Below, piece by piece: positions 49,591 through 56,607 of a DNA stretch of 56,607 nucleotides. The translations under genes and the position numbers were made by a program. Position 1 is the first letter of the stretch. The number at the start of each line of letters is the position of its first letter. The notes under the pieces were generated by a model. It was given only the letters and a program-made list of their open reading frames with translations. It was not told where the DNA came from and made no database searches. Source of the stretch: Nonomuraea basaltis (lineage in GTDB: Bacteria > Actinomycetota > Actinomycetes > Streptosporangiales > Streptosporangiaceae); NCBI RefSeq assembly GCF_005893125.1, contig NZ_VCJS01000074.1, positions 1 to 56,607 on the forward strand. The letters are read 5' to 3'.

Positions 49591-50703
49591 TCACTCCTCG
49601 TTCAGGACCCGCTGGGCGACGGCGAAGGCGGAGTTGGCCGCCGGGACGCCGCAGTACACGGCGGTCTGGAGGAGCACCTCGCCGATCTCGTCGGGGGTCA
49701 GGCCGTTGCGGAGCGCGGCGCGTACGTGCATGGCCAGCTCGTCCAGATGGCCGTGGGCGACGAGCGCGGTGAGCGTGACGCAGCTTCGGGTACGGCGGTC
49801 CAGGCCCGGGCGGGTCCAGATCTCGCCCCAGGCGTAGCGGGTGATGAAGTCCTGGAAATCCCTGGTGAACGGGGTCGTGCGGGCGATCGCCCGGTCCACG
49901 TGCGCGTCGCCGAGCACCTCCCGCCGTACCCGCATGCCCGGCACCACGGGCAGGTGGGCCAGGAGCGCGGCCGTGACCCGCTCGGGCTGGTCGACGTTGG
50001 CCAGGTGGGCGGCGCCGGCGAGCTCCACCAGCGTGGCGCCGGCGATGCCGTCGGCCAGCAGCCGGGCGTGGGCGGGCGGCGTCGCCGGGTCGTTCCGCCC
50101 GGCCACGATCAGGGTGGGGGCCTTGATGGCGGCCAGCGAGTCGCGTACGTCATAGGCCGACAGCGCGTCGCAGCAGGCGGCGTACCCCTCGGGGTCGGCG
50201 GCGGCCAGGTCGTCCAGCAGCGCCTGCTGGACGGGGCCGGCGAACCAGCGCTCGGCCGTGGCCTCCAGCAGCGGGAGGGTGCCCTTGTCCCGGACGAGCC
50301 GCGCCCGGTCCCGCCACGCCTGCGGCTCGCCGAACCTGGCCGAGGAGCAGATCATCGCGAGCGACCGCACCCGCCCGGGGTGGCGGACCGCCAGCGTCGC
50401 GCCGATCGCGCCGCCGATGGAGACGCCCGCGTAGTGGAACCCGTCGAACCCCTGCGCGTCGGCCACCTCCAGCACCATGCGCGCCAGGTCCTCGACGGTG
50501 AGCGCGTTCGACGCCGCCGAGCCGGGGGAGGCGATGCCGGGCGCGGGTGAGCCGCCGTGGCCGGGCAGGTCGAATCTGAGCACCCGGAAGGTCCGGGCGA
50601 GCGCGGCCAGCTGCGGTTCCCATATTCGCAGGGAGGTGCCGAGCGACGGTCCGAGTACGAGCGGCTCCCCGCTCTCCGGACCGTCCAGCCGGTGCTGCAA
50701 CAT
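49591..50703 (-). CDS. pcaL: Fused 3-oxoadipate enol-lactonase / 4-carboxymuconolactone decarboxylase
   Basis: A 370-residue fusion of PcaD and PcaC, as is usual in actinomycetes. Residues 1-245 are an alpha/beta hydrolase (LGTSLRIWEPQL, nucleophile elbow GVSIGGAIG, GAAHLANVDQPE). Residues about 250-370 are the CMD domain (TPFTRDFQDFITRYAWGEIW, LTALVAHGHLDELAMHVRAA, VLLQTAVYCGVPAANSAF). It performs the last two lactone steps to 3-oxoadipate. The start lies two bases after the pcaB stop, and GAGGAG at the end of pcaB is its ribosome site. It ends the pca operon. Confidence 0.95.
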   Translation of the reverse strand: MLQHRLDGPESGEPLVLGPSLGTSLRIWEPQLAALARTFRVLRFDLPGHGGSPAPGIASPGSAASNALTVEDLARMVLEVADAQGFDGFHYAGVSIGGAIGATLAVRHPGRVRSLAMICSSARFGEPQAWRDRARLVRDKGTLPLLEATAERWFAGPVQQALLDDLAAADPEGYAACCDALSAYDVRDSLAAIKAPTLIVAGRNDPATPPAHARLLADGIAGATLVELAGAAHLANVDQPERVTAALLAHLPVVPGMRVRREVLGDAHVDRAIARTTPFTRDFQDFITRYAWGEIWTRPGLDRRTRSCVTLTALVAHGHLDELAMHVRAALRNGLTPDEIGEVLLQTAVYCGVPAANSAFAVAQRVLNEE

Positions 50704-50705
50704 CG

Positions 50706-51998
50706 TCACTCCTCCTCCAGCGCCCGGTCGACGAGGGCGCCTGCCGAGCCCGTCGATCCGGGCACGGTCAGGTTGGCGCACATGCGCTCGGGGTGTACTC
50801 GCAGGTCCGCGACCAGCTCGGCGGCGTCGCGGGAGGCCCCGGCCACCAGGCGGAGCGCTTCGCGCAGCGGCTGCCATTCGGCGTGCCAGGCGCCGGCGGG
50901 GCGCTCGTCCTCGGCGCAGAGCGAGCCGTACAGGATCGCGGCCAGCGCGGGCACCTGGCGGGCGGCGGCGGCGATCATCGTGGATCTGACCGGGTTGTGC
51001 TTGTGCGGCATGGACGACGAGCCGCCGCCGACGCCCTCGGACACCTCGCCGATCTCGGTACGCGACAGCACGAGCACGTCGGCCGCCAGCTTGCCCAGCG
51101 CCCCGGCCGTGAACGCCAGCGCCCCGGCCAGATCGGCGACGGGCGTGCGCAGCACGTGCCACGGCAACCCGGGCTCGGCCAGCCCGGTCTCAACGGCGAA
51201 CCGAGCCGCGAGCCGCAACCCGACGTCACCGCCGGCTTGCCCGCCCGCCAGTGTGCTGGGGTCGTCCGCCGTGGGCGTGCCGGGGGTGTCGCCTGCGGGC
51301 GTGCCCGAGCCGCTGGGTTTCGGGTGCTCGGGCGTGTTCGCGGGTTCGGGGTGGAAGGCCGCCAGGGTGCCGGCGGCGCCGCCGAGCTGGGCGGGGAGCG
51401 CCTGGCGGGCCGCGCTCAGGCGGGCGGCGGCGTCGATGGCCAGCTTGCGCCACCCCGCCGCCTTGAGTCCGAACGTGGTCGGCACCGCCTGCTGGGTGAG
51501 CGTCCGCGCGGCCATCGGGGTGTCGCGGTGCTCGGCGGCCAGCCGGGTGAGCCCCGCGACGACCCGCTCGACGTCCGCCAGGACCGGGCCCAGGGTGCGG
51601 TACGCGACCAGCATGAGCGCGGTGTCGACGATGTCCTGGCTGGTCGCCCCCCGATGGACGGACGCGCCGTGCGGTCGCGCGGCCCTACGGAGGTCTTCCA
51701 CCAGCGGGATGACCGGATTGCCCCCGGAGCGGGCCCGGCTGACCAGGCCCGGCAGGTCGAACGCCTCGACCCGCGCGGCGGCGGCCACAGCCTCGGCCGC
51801 CTCCCTCGGCACCAGCCCGAGCGCCGCCTGCGCGCGGGTCAGCGCGACCTCGGCGTCCAGCATGGCCTGGAGAAAGGCGACGTCACCGGTCTCCACGGCC
51901 GCGCCCCGCATGGGCGACAGCAGCCCGAGATCCGCGCCCGCGCCACCCCACGTCCCGGCCGCGTCGCCCCTGGTGCCGGGTTTGTCACCCGAAATCAA
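50706..51998 (-). CDS. pcaB: 3-carboxy-cis,cis-muconate cycloisomerase with inserted linker
   Basis: A 430-residue member of the fumarase/aspartase superfamily: RGATSQDIVDTALML, TLTQQAVPTTFG and the signature GGGSSSMPHKHNPVRS. It converts carboxymuconate to the lactone. Between LGGAAGTLAAF and GLRLAARFAVETGL (about residues 214-257) lies a Pro/Thr/Gly-rich insert of about 43 residues absent from ordinary PcaB as I know it. The start is TTG 51998, overlapping pcaG by 14 bases, with AAGGAG ten bases upstream; ATG 51911 would lose family sequence (LGLLSP). Confidence 0.92.
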   Translation of the reverse strand: MISGDKPGTRGDAAGTWGGAGADLGLLSPMRGAAVETGDVAFLQAMLDAEVALTRAQAALGLVPREAAEAVAAAARVEAFDLPGLVSRARSGGNPVIPLVEDLRRAARPHGASVHRGATSQDIVDTALMLVAYRTLGPVLADVERVVAGLTRLAAEHRDTPMAARTLTQQAVPTTFGLKAAGWRKLAIDAAARLSAARQALPAQLGGAAGTLAAFHPEPANTPEHPKPSGSGTPAGDTPGTPTADDPSTLAGGQAGGDVGLRLAARFAVETGLAEPGLPWHVLRTPVADLAGALAFTAGALGKLAADVLVLSRTEIGEVSEGVGGGSSSMPHKHNPVRSTMIAAAARQVPALAAILYGSLCAEDERPAGAWHAEWQPLREALRLVAGASRDAAELVADLRVHPERMCANLTVPGSTGSAGALVDRALEEE

Positions 51999-52509
51999 GG
52001 AAGACCGTCTCCTTCTCGCCCTGCAGGTGGATGTCGAACCGGTAGACGCCTTCGCCCTCCCGCACCGCCAGCAGCGTCTCCCTCCGGTGCGGCGGCAGCG
52101 CGTCCAGGAAGGCGTCCTGGCCGAAGTAGATGCGGGTGTACAGGTGGTGGAGCAGGCCGCGGGCGAACACGCAGACGCTGATGTACCCGTTTCCCGGCAC
52201 GAGCGTGCGCAGCGCGTACCGGCCGTCGGCGTCCGTCGGCACCCGGCCGAACCCGGTGAAGTCCAGCCCGTGCCGCCCGATGACGGCCCCCGTCACCGGA
52301 TCGCGCCGCAGCGTCCCTGGTGCGCCCGTAAGGTCGCCGGAAGGGTCGGCCTGCCAGAACTCCAGGAGCGCGTCGGGCACCGGATCCCCGGCGCCGTCGT
52401 AGACGTACCCCTGGACGGTGATCCCGCCGGCGGCGAGGTCGCCGCCGCCGGGGAACGGCAGCGCGTAACCGTAGAACGGGCCCACGGTCTGCGAGGGCGT
52501 CGGGTTCAT
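51985..52509 (-). CDS. pcaG: Protocatechuate 3,4-dioxygenase alpha subunit
   Basis: A 174-residue intradiol dioxygenase alpha chain: TPSQTVGPFYGYALPF at the start, VPDALLEFWQADPSGDL and FGRVPTDADGRYALRT. As in other alpha chains the iron ligands are not kept; the beta chain provides them. ATG 52509 overlaps the pcaH stop in ATGA. Confidence 0.95.
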   Translation of the reverse strand: MNPTPSQTVGPFYGYALPFPGGGDLAAGGITVQGYVYDGAGDPVPDALLEFWQADPSGDLTGAPGTLRRDPVTGAVIGRHGLDFTGFGRVPTDADGRYALRTLVPGNGYISVCVFARGLLHHLYTRIYFGQDAFLDALPPHRRETLLAVREGEGVYRFDIHLQGEKETVFLDFG

Positions 52510-53258
52510 CGGCCTTCCTCCATCCAGGTCGCGGCCGGACCGTCGAGCACGATGTCCCACCGGTAGCCCAGGGACCACTCGGGCTGGGACAGGTCGTGGT
52601 CGTACGCGGCCACCAGCCGCTGCCTGGCCCGCTCGTCCGTCACCGACTGCAGCACCGGGTCGTACCGGAACAGCGGATCGTTCGGGAAGTACATCTGGGT
52701 GATCAGCCGCTGCGTGAAGGCCACGCCGAACACCGAGAAGTGGATGTGCGCCGGCCGCCACGCGTTGACGTGGTTGCGCCACGGGTAGGCGCCGGGCTTG
52801 ATCGTGGTGAACGAGTAGCGGCCCTCGTCGTCGGTCAGGCAGCGGCCCACGCCGGAGAAGTTGGGGTCGAGCGGCGCGGGATGGTCGTCGCGCTGGTGCA
52901 GGTAGCGGCCGGAGGCGTTGGCCTGCCAGATCTCCACGAGCTGGCCGCGTACCGGCCGCCCGGTGCGGTCGAGCACCCGCCCCTGCACGGTGATCCGCTC
53001 GCCCAGGGGCTCGCCCAGGTGCTGCCTGGTCAGGTCCGCGTCCAGCGCGGTGACGTCGGTGACGCCGAAGACCGGGCCGGACAGCTCGGCCGCCTCCGGG
53101 TCCTCCAGCGCGACCAGCGGCTGCTTCGGGTGGCGCAGCAGGCTGCTGCGGTAGGGGGCGAAGTCGCGCAGGGGCTGGTTCGCCTCCTCGCCGTCGTGGA
53201 CCTTGTGCAGCTCGGCGATCTCGCCGTCGATGTCGGCTTGGGTGAGGGGTGGGGTCAT
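52506..53258 (-). CDS. pcaH: Protocatechuate 3,4-dioxygenase beta subunit
   Basis: A 250-residue intradiol dioxygenase beta chain. The iron ligands are recognisable: Tyr in ASGRYLHQRDDH, Tyr in GAYPWRNHVNAW, and the two His of RPAHIHFSVFG. It opens protocatechuate between the hydroxyls to carboxymuconate. AGGTAGG precedes ATG 53258, five bases after the pcaF stop. Confidence 0.95.
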   Translation of the reverse strand: MTPPLTQADIDGEIAELHKVHDGEEANQPLRDFAPYRSSLLRHPKQPLVALEDPEAAELSGPVFGVTDVTALDADLTRQHLGEPLGERITVQGRVLDRTGRPVRGQLVEIWQANASGRYLHQRDDHPAPLDPNFSGVGRCLTDDEGRYSFTTIKPGAYPWRNHVNAWRPAHIHFSVFGVAFTQRLITQMYFPNDPLFRYDPVLQSVTDERARQRLVAAYDHDLSQPEWSLGYRWDIVLDGPAATWMEEGR

Positions 53259-53263
53259 TGCGC

Positions 53264-54409
53264 CTACCTTTCGAGGACGACGGCCAAGCCCTGGCCGACG
53301 CCGATGCAGAGACAAGCCAGGCCGGTGCCGGAGCCGGCCGCCGCCAGGCGGTGCGCCACGGTGCCGGTGACGCGGGCGCCGGAGGCGCCGAGGGGGTGGC
53401 CGAGGGCGATCGCCCCGCCGTTCGGGTTGACGAGGGCGGGGTCGAGATCGGGCAGTTCGGCCAGGCAGCCGAGGACCTGGGCGGCGAAGGCCTCGTTCAG
53501 CTCGGCGGTCGCCAGGTCGCCGAACGTCCTGCCCGCCTTGGCCAGGGCCCGGTTCGCGGCCTCGACGGGGCCGAGGCCGAAGTAGCGGGGCTCGAGAGCG
53601 CTCGCGGCGCCGGCGGTGATCCGCGCCAGGGGCTCGCGGCCGCGCAGGCCGGCCTCGTCGGTGAGCAGCAGCGCCGCCGCGCCGTCGTTGAGAGGGGAGG
53701 AGTTGCCCGCGGTGACCGTGCCGTCCTTGCGGAAGACCGGCTTGAGGCGGGCCAGTGCCTCCAGAGAGGTGTCCTCGCGAATGCCCTCGTCCCTCGTCAG
53801 GCCGCCGATCGGGACGATCTCGCGGTCGAAGGACGCCTTGGCCGCCTTCTGGTGGCTGGCCAGCGCGTACGCGTCCTGCTCTTCCCGCGAGATCCGGTGC
53901 TTGCCGGCGATCAGCTCCGCGCCCTCGCCGAGCGGGACGGTGTGCTCGGCCGGCATCTTCGGGTTGACCAGTCGCCAGCCGAGCGTGGTGGAGACCAGCT
54001 CCTGCCCGCCCGCGGGGAAGGCCCGCTCCGGCTTGGGCAGCACCCACGGAGCGCGGGTCATCGACTCCACGCCGCCCGCGATCACGGTGGACGCGTCGCC
54101 GAGAGCGATCATCCGGTACGCCTGGATCACGGCCTCCATGCCGGAGCCGCACAGCCGGTTCACGGTCGCGCCCGGCGTGGTGACCGGCAGGCCGGCCAGC
54201 AGCGCGGCCATACGGGCGACGTTGCGGTTCTCCTCGCCCGCGCCGTTGGCGTTACCGAAGATCACCTCGTCGGGCGCCTCCACGCCGTTGCGCTCGGCGA
54301 TCGCCGCGATGACGTGCGCGGCCAGGTCGTCGGGGCGGATGCCGGACAGCGCCCCGCCGTACCGGCCGAAGGGTGTGCGGACGGCGTCCACGACATACAC
54401 GGTGTTCAT
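53264..54409 (-). CDS. pcaF: 3-oxoadipyl-CoA thiolase
   Basis: A 381-residue thiolase: VDAVRTPFGRYGGALSGIRP, acyl-enzyme Cys in VNRLCGSGMEAV, His in GGAIALGHPLGASGAR and the second Cys in LACLCIGVGQG. It cleaves 3-oxoadipyl-CoA to acetyl-CoA and succinyl-CoA. Its ATG overlaps the pcaJ stop in ATGA. Confidence 0.95.
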   Translation of the reverse strand: MNTVYVVDAVRTPFGRYGGALSGIRPDDLAAHVIAAIAERNGVEAPDEVIFGNANGAGEENRNVARMAALLAGLPVTTPGATVNRLCGSGMEAVIQAYRMIALGDASTVIAGGVESMTRAPWVLPKPERAFPAGGQELVSTTLGWRLVNPKMPAEHTVPLGEGAELIAGKHRISREEQDAYALASHQKAAKASFDREIVPIGGLTRDEGIREDTSLEALARLKPVFRKDGTVTAGNSSPLNDGAAALLLTDEAGLRGREPLARITAGAASALEPRYFGLGPVEAANRALAKAGRTFGDLATAELNEAFAAQVLGCLAELPDLDPALVNPNGGAIALGHPLGASGARVTGTVAHRLAAAGSGTGLACLCIGVGQGLAVVLER

Positions 54410-55035
54410 GCAAGCACCTCGGCTTCCGTACGATCACGCAGCTCTTCCACGCTCACTCCCGGCGCCGTCTCCACCAGGCGCAGCCCGTCCTCGGCGACGT
54501 CGAGCACGCCGAGTCCGGTGATGATCCGGTGGACGCACGCCTTGCCGGTGAGCGGCAGCGAGCACTCCTTGACGATCTTCGGTGAGCCGTCCTTGGCGGT
54601 GTGGTCCATGATCACGATGACCTTGCGGGCACCGTGGATCAGGTCCATCGCCCCTCCCATGCCCTTGACCAGCTTCCCTGGAACCATCCAGTTGGCCAGG
54701 TCGCCGCGGGCCGAGACCTGCATCGCGCCCAGCACCGCCACGTCGATGTGCCCGCCGCGGATCATGCCGAACGACAGCGAGGAGTCGAAGAACGACGCCC
54801 CGTCCCGCACGGTCACCGTCTCCTTGCCCGCGTTGATCAGGTCGGGGTCGACCTCGTGCTCGGCCGGGTAGGGGCCGACGCCGAGAAGGCCGTTCTCGGA
54901 GTGCAGGATCACGTCCACGTCGGGGGGCAGGAAGGAGGGGATGCGGGTGGGCAGCCCGATGCCGAGGTTGACGTAGTCGCCGTCGCGCAGCTCGGCCGCC
55001 GCGCGGGCCACCATCTCGTCACGCGTCCAGCTCAT
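54406..55035 (-). CDS. pcaJ: 3-oxoadipate CoA-transferase subunit B
   Basis: A 209-residue CoA-transferase beta chain with the catalytic glutamate motif HSENGLLGVG and the conserved VNLGIGLPTRIPSFLP. It moves CoA from succinyl-CoA to 3-oxoadipate together with PcaI. Start overlaps the pcaI stop in ATGA. Confidence 0.94.
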   Translation of the reverse strand: MSWTRDEMVARAAAELRDGDYVNLGIGLPTRIPSFLPPDVDVILHSENGLLGVGPYPAEHEVDPDLINAGKETVTVRDGASFFDSSLSFGMIRGGHIDVAVLGAMQVSARGDLANWMVPGKLVKGMGGAMDLIHGARKVIVIMDHTAKDGSPKIVKECSLPLTGKACVHRIITGLGVLDVAEDGLRLVETAPGVSVEELRDRTEAEVLA

Positions 55036-55811
55036 CGGGTGGTCCCTCCTGCCGAAGGCGTGGAAACCGTACGCCGCTCGATGCTCTTGTCGGCCGCCTG
55101 CTCGGGGGTCAGCACCACGACCCGGTGGACGAACACGCCGGGCAGATGCACCTCATCCGGATCCAGCTCGTCGGTCAGCTCCTCCACCTCGGCGATCGTG
55201 ACCCGCCCGGCCATCGCGGCCAGGGGGTTGAAGTTCCTGGCGGCCTTGTTGAAGACCAGGTTGCCGTGCCGGTCGCCCTTCGCCGCCCGGACCAGCGCGA
55301 AGTCCGTCCTGATGCCGTACTCCAGCACGTACTGCCGGCCGTCGAACTCGCGCACCTCCTTCGGCGGCGAGGCGAGCGCGATCGAGCCGTCGGGGTTGTG
55401 GCGCAGCGGCAGGCCGCCGTCGGCCACCGGTGTGCCGACCCCGGCCGGGGTGTAGAAGGCGGGGATGCCGCTGCCGCCCGCGCGCAGCCGCTCGGCCAGG
55501 CTGCCCTGCGGGGTCAGCTCCACCTCCAGCTCGCCGCCGAGGTACTGCCGGGCGAACTCCTTGTTGTCGCCGATGTACGAGGCGGTCACGCGGGCGATGC
55601 GCCCGGCCGCCAGCAGGACGCCGAGGCCGCCGCCGTCCACGCCGCAGTTGTTCGACACGACGGCGATGCCGGTCACCCCGGTGTTGTAGAGGGCCTGGAT
55701 CAGGACGTTCGGAATGCCGCTCAGGCCGAAGCCGCCGACCGCGAACGACGCGCCGTCACGCACGCCGGCCAGCGCCTCCTCGGCGGTCGCGACCACCTTG
55801 TCTCTCCGCAC
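55032..55811 (-). CDS. pcaI: 3-oxoadipate CoA-transferase subunit A
   Basis: A 259-residue CoA-transferase alpha chain: VGGFGLSGIPNVLIQAL, NNCGVDGGGLGVLL, IPAFYTPAGVGTPVADGG. GTG 55811 is chosen because TGGAG lies four bases upstream; a start at 55856 would run through the operator. It is the first gene of the seven-gene pca operon, divergent from the IclR gene. Confidence 0.94.
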   Translation of the reverse strand: MRRDKVVATAEEALAGVRDGASFAVGGFGLSGIPNVLIQALYNTGVTGIAVVSNNCGVDGGGLGVLLAAGRIARVTASYIGDNKEFARQYLGGELEVELTPQGSLAERLRAGGSGIPAFYTPAGVGTPVADGGLPLRHNPDGSIALASPPKEVREFDGRQYVLEYGIRTDFALVRAAKGDRHGNLVFNKAARNFNPLAAMAGRVTIAEVEELTDELDPDEVHLPGVFVHRVVVLTPEQAADKSIERRTVSTPSAGGTTR

Positions 55812-55837
55812 AACGCTCCATTCACCGGAGTGTTCGC

Positions 55838-55859
55838 ATAGTGAACTTTTGTCCACTAT
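55838..55859. promoter_or_regulatory. Operator between pcaI and the IclR regulator
   Basis: ATAGTG-N10-CACTAT is a perfect 6-bp inverted repeat with GAAC and GTCC inside the arms. It lies 27 bp before pcaI and 51 bp before the IclR start, a fitting place for a PcaR/PobR-type regulator to control both. Confidence 0.7.
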
Positions 55860-55910
55860 CGTGTTAGCGAGTATCTGTAATGAGCAGCGCTCCTGTCAAA
55901 GGACGAGCCG

Positions 55911-56607
55911 ATGGAACCTGCCGGAACCCTGGAACGCGGCCTGGCCGTGCTGCGCGTGCTGGCGGGCGAGCCGCGCCGCCGCATGGGCGCGACGGACCTG
56001 GTCCGCGCGACCGGGCTGGCCAGGTCCACGGTGGACCGCGTGCTGGCCACGTTCGCCCATCTCGGCTACGTCCGGGCCGAGGGCCGCGACGTGGTGCCGG
56101 CTCCGCGTCTGATGGAGCTCGGCGAGGCGTACCTCGCCTGCGGCGGCCTGCGCGACGTGCTGGCGCCTCTCGCGGAGCGGCTGGCGGAAGCGCTGGACGA
56201 GTCGGTGTCGCTGGCGGTGCCGGACGGGGACGGGGTCCGTTTCATCGGTCAGTTCACCCGGCGGCGCACCATGTCGATCGCCTTCCGGGTCGGTGACCTG
56301 CTGCCTGCCGACCGGTGCGCGGCGGGGCTGGCGTTGTTCGATCCGTCCTCGCCCTATGCCGTGGACGATCAGCTCGTGGAGCCGGGGCTGGTGGCTGTCG
56401 CGGTGCCCGTACGGGGCCGGGAGGGCACGCCGGTCTGCGCGGTCAGCGTGGTCAGCCACACCAGCCGGCACACCGCCGCCGGTCTGCGCGAGCACGCCCT
56501 TGCCCAGCTCATCAAGACCGTCGCGGAGATGGAGGCGGCGCTGGCGGGAACGCCGCCCGGGCCGCGCGGGGACGTGGCGGTGTTGGCGCCCGGGCCAGGT
56601 GGGGGAG
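55911..56607 (+). CDS. IclR-family pca regulator, 3' end outside the window
   Basis: At least 232 codons are visible. The N-terminus is an IclR winged helix (LERGLAVLRVLAGEP, LVRATGLARSTVDRVLATFAHLGYV). The effector domain runs DVLAPLAERLAEALDESVSLAVPDG, TRRRTMSIAFRVGDLLPADRCAAGLALF and then passes straight to YAVDDQLVEPGLVAVAVPVRG. The stretch of about 40-45 residues that normally separates these (LTPRT-like region) is missing. AAAGGACG precedes ATG 55911. PcaR/PobR-type activators respond to protocatechuate or 3-oxoadipate; the shortened domain may change that. Confidence 0.88.
   Translation, partial: MEPAGTLERGLAVLRVLAGEPRRRMGATDLVRATGLARSTVDRVLATFAHLGYVRAEGRDVVPAPRLMELGEAYLACGGLRDVLAPLAERLAEALDESVSLAVPDGDGVRFIGQFTRRRTMSIAFRVGDLLPADRCAAGLALFDPSSPYAVDDQLVEPGLVAVAVPVRGREGTPVCAVSVVSHTSRHTAAGLREHALAQLIKTVAEMEAALAGTPPGPRGDVAVLAPGPGGG

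Overview
The window is about 56.6 kb of very GC-rich DNA with dense, strongly biased coding. It looks like chromosome from a soil actinomycete. The signs are an Lsr2 nucleoid protein, Tat-type signals, a deazaflavin (F420)-type nitroreductase family protein, a very long mycobacterial CtpI/CtpH-like P-type ATPase, several probably leaderless genes, and two sugar ABC operons without their own ATPase (as where one MsiK-like ATPase is shared). A Streptosporangiales genus such as Nonomuraea is my guess from general protein character; nothing here proves it. I saw no rRNA, tRNA, CRISPR array, phage or intact insertion sequence.

Region 1 (1-11.7 kb) holds two sugar-uptake loci. The first has two permeases and the start of a binding lipoprotein, divergent from a LacI regulator and a GH42 beta-galactosidase, with two near-identical LacI-type operators between them. 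The second has a Gfo/Idh/MocA dehydrogenase, a binding lipoprotein and two permeases, divergent from a ROK regulator. Region 2 (11.8-13.0 kb) is lsr2 and a gene-poor stretch.

Region 3 (13.0-21.6 kb) is a same-strand island: a BON/SRPBCC membrane protein, a two-helix membrane protein, a second-type PRPP synthetase, an isoaspartyl methyltransferase, a pentapeptide-repeat protein with a histone-like tail, a 1450-residue P-type ATPase with a degenerate first half, and a 41-residue hydrophobic microprotein. No textbook system joins these parts, so I rank it among the best candidates for something undescribed.

Region 4 (21.6-33 kb) has a secreted HNH nuclease, a secreted PAF-acetylhydrolase-like enzyme, a methyltransferase, a decayed MocR-type regulator, and a probable salicylate (or related aryl acid) to aryl-CoA hydroxylation operon. 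That operon is a FAD monooxygenase plus a DhbE/SdgA-like ligase, divergent from a PaaX-like regulator with a perfect 18-bp palindrome. VOC, DDN-like, TetR and bicovalent-FAD oxidase genes follow. Region 5 (33-36 kb) is a metal-handling cluster: an MFS transporter with a 13-histidine loop, a CsoR-like operator, an ArsR sensor with complete CzrA-type ligands, and a CDF exporter.

Region 6 (35.9-49.5 kb) is mixed accessory content: a CGNR regulator with paired 30-bp operators and a hydrolase, an HPP protein, a KstD-like dehydrogenase, a ChrB-N protein coupled to an MFS transporter through a 13-codon minicistron, a MarR/glycosyltransferase pair, a GAF-PAS-GAF-PP2C phosphatase, a PhoX-like protein with a probable frameshift, and a TlpA/CcdA redox pair. 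Region 7 (49.6-56.6 kb) is a complete lower protocatechuate (beta-ketoadipate) operon, pcaI-J-F-H-G-B-L, divergent from an IclR regulator that runs off the end of the window.
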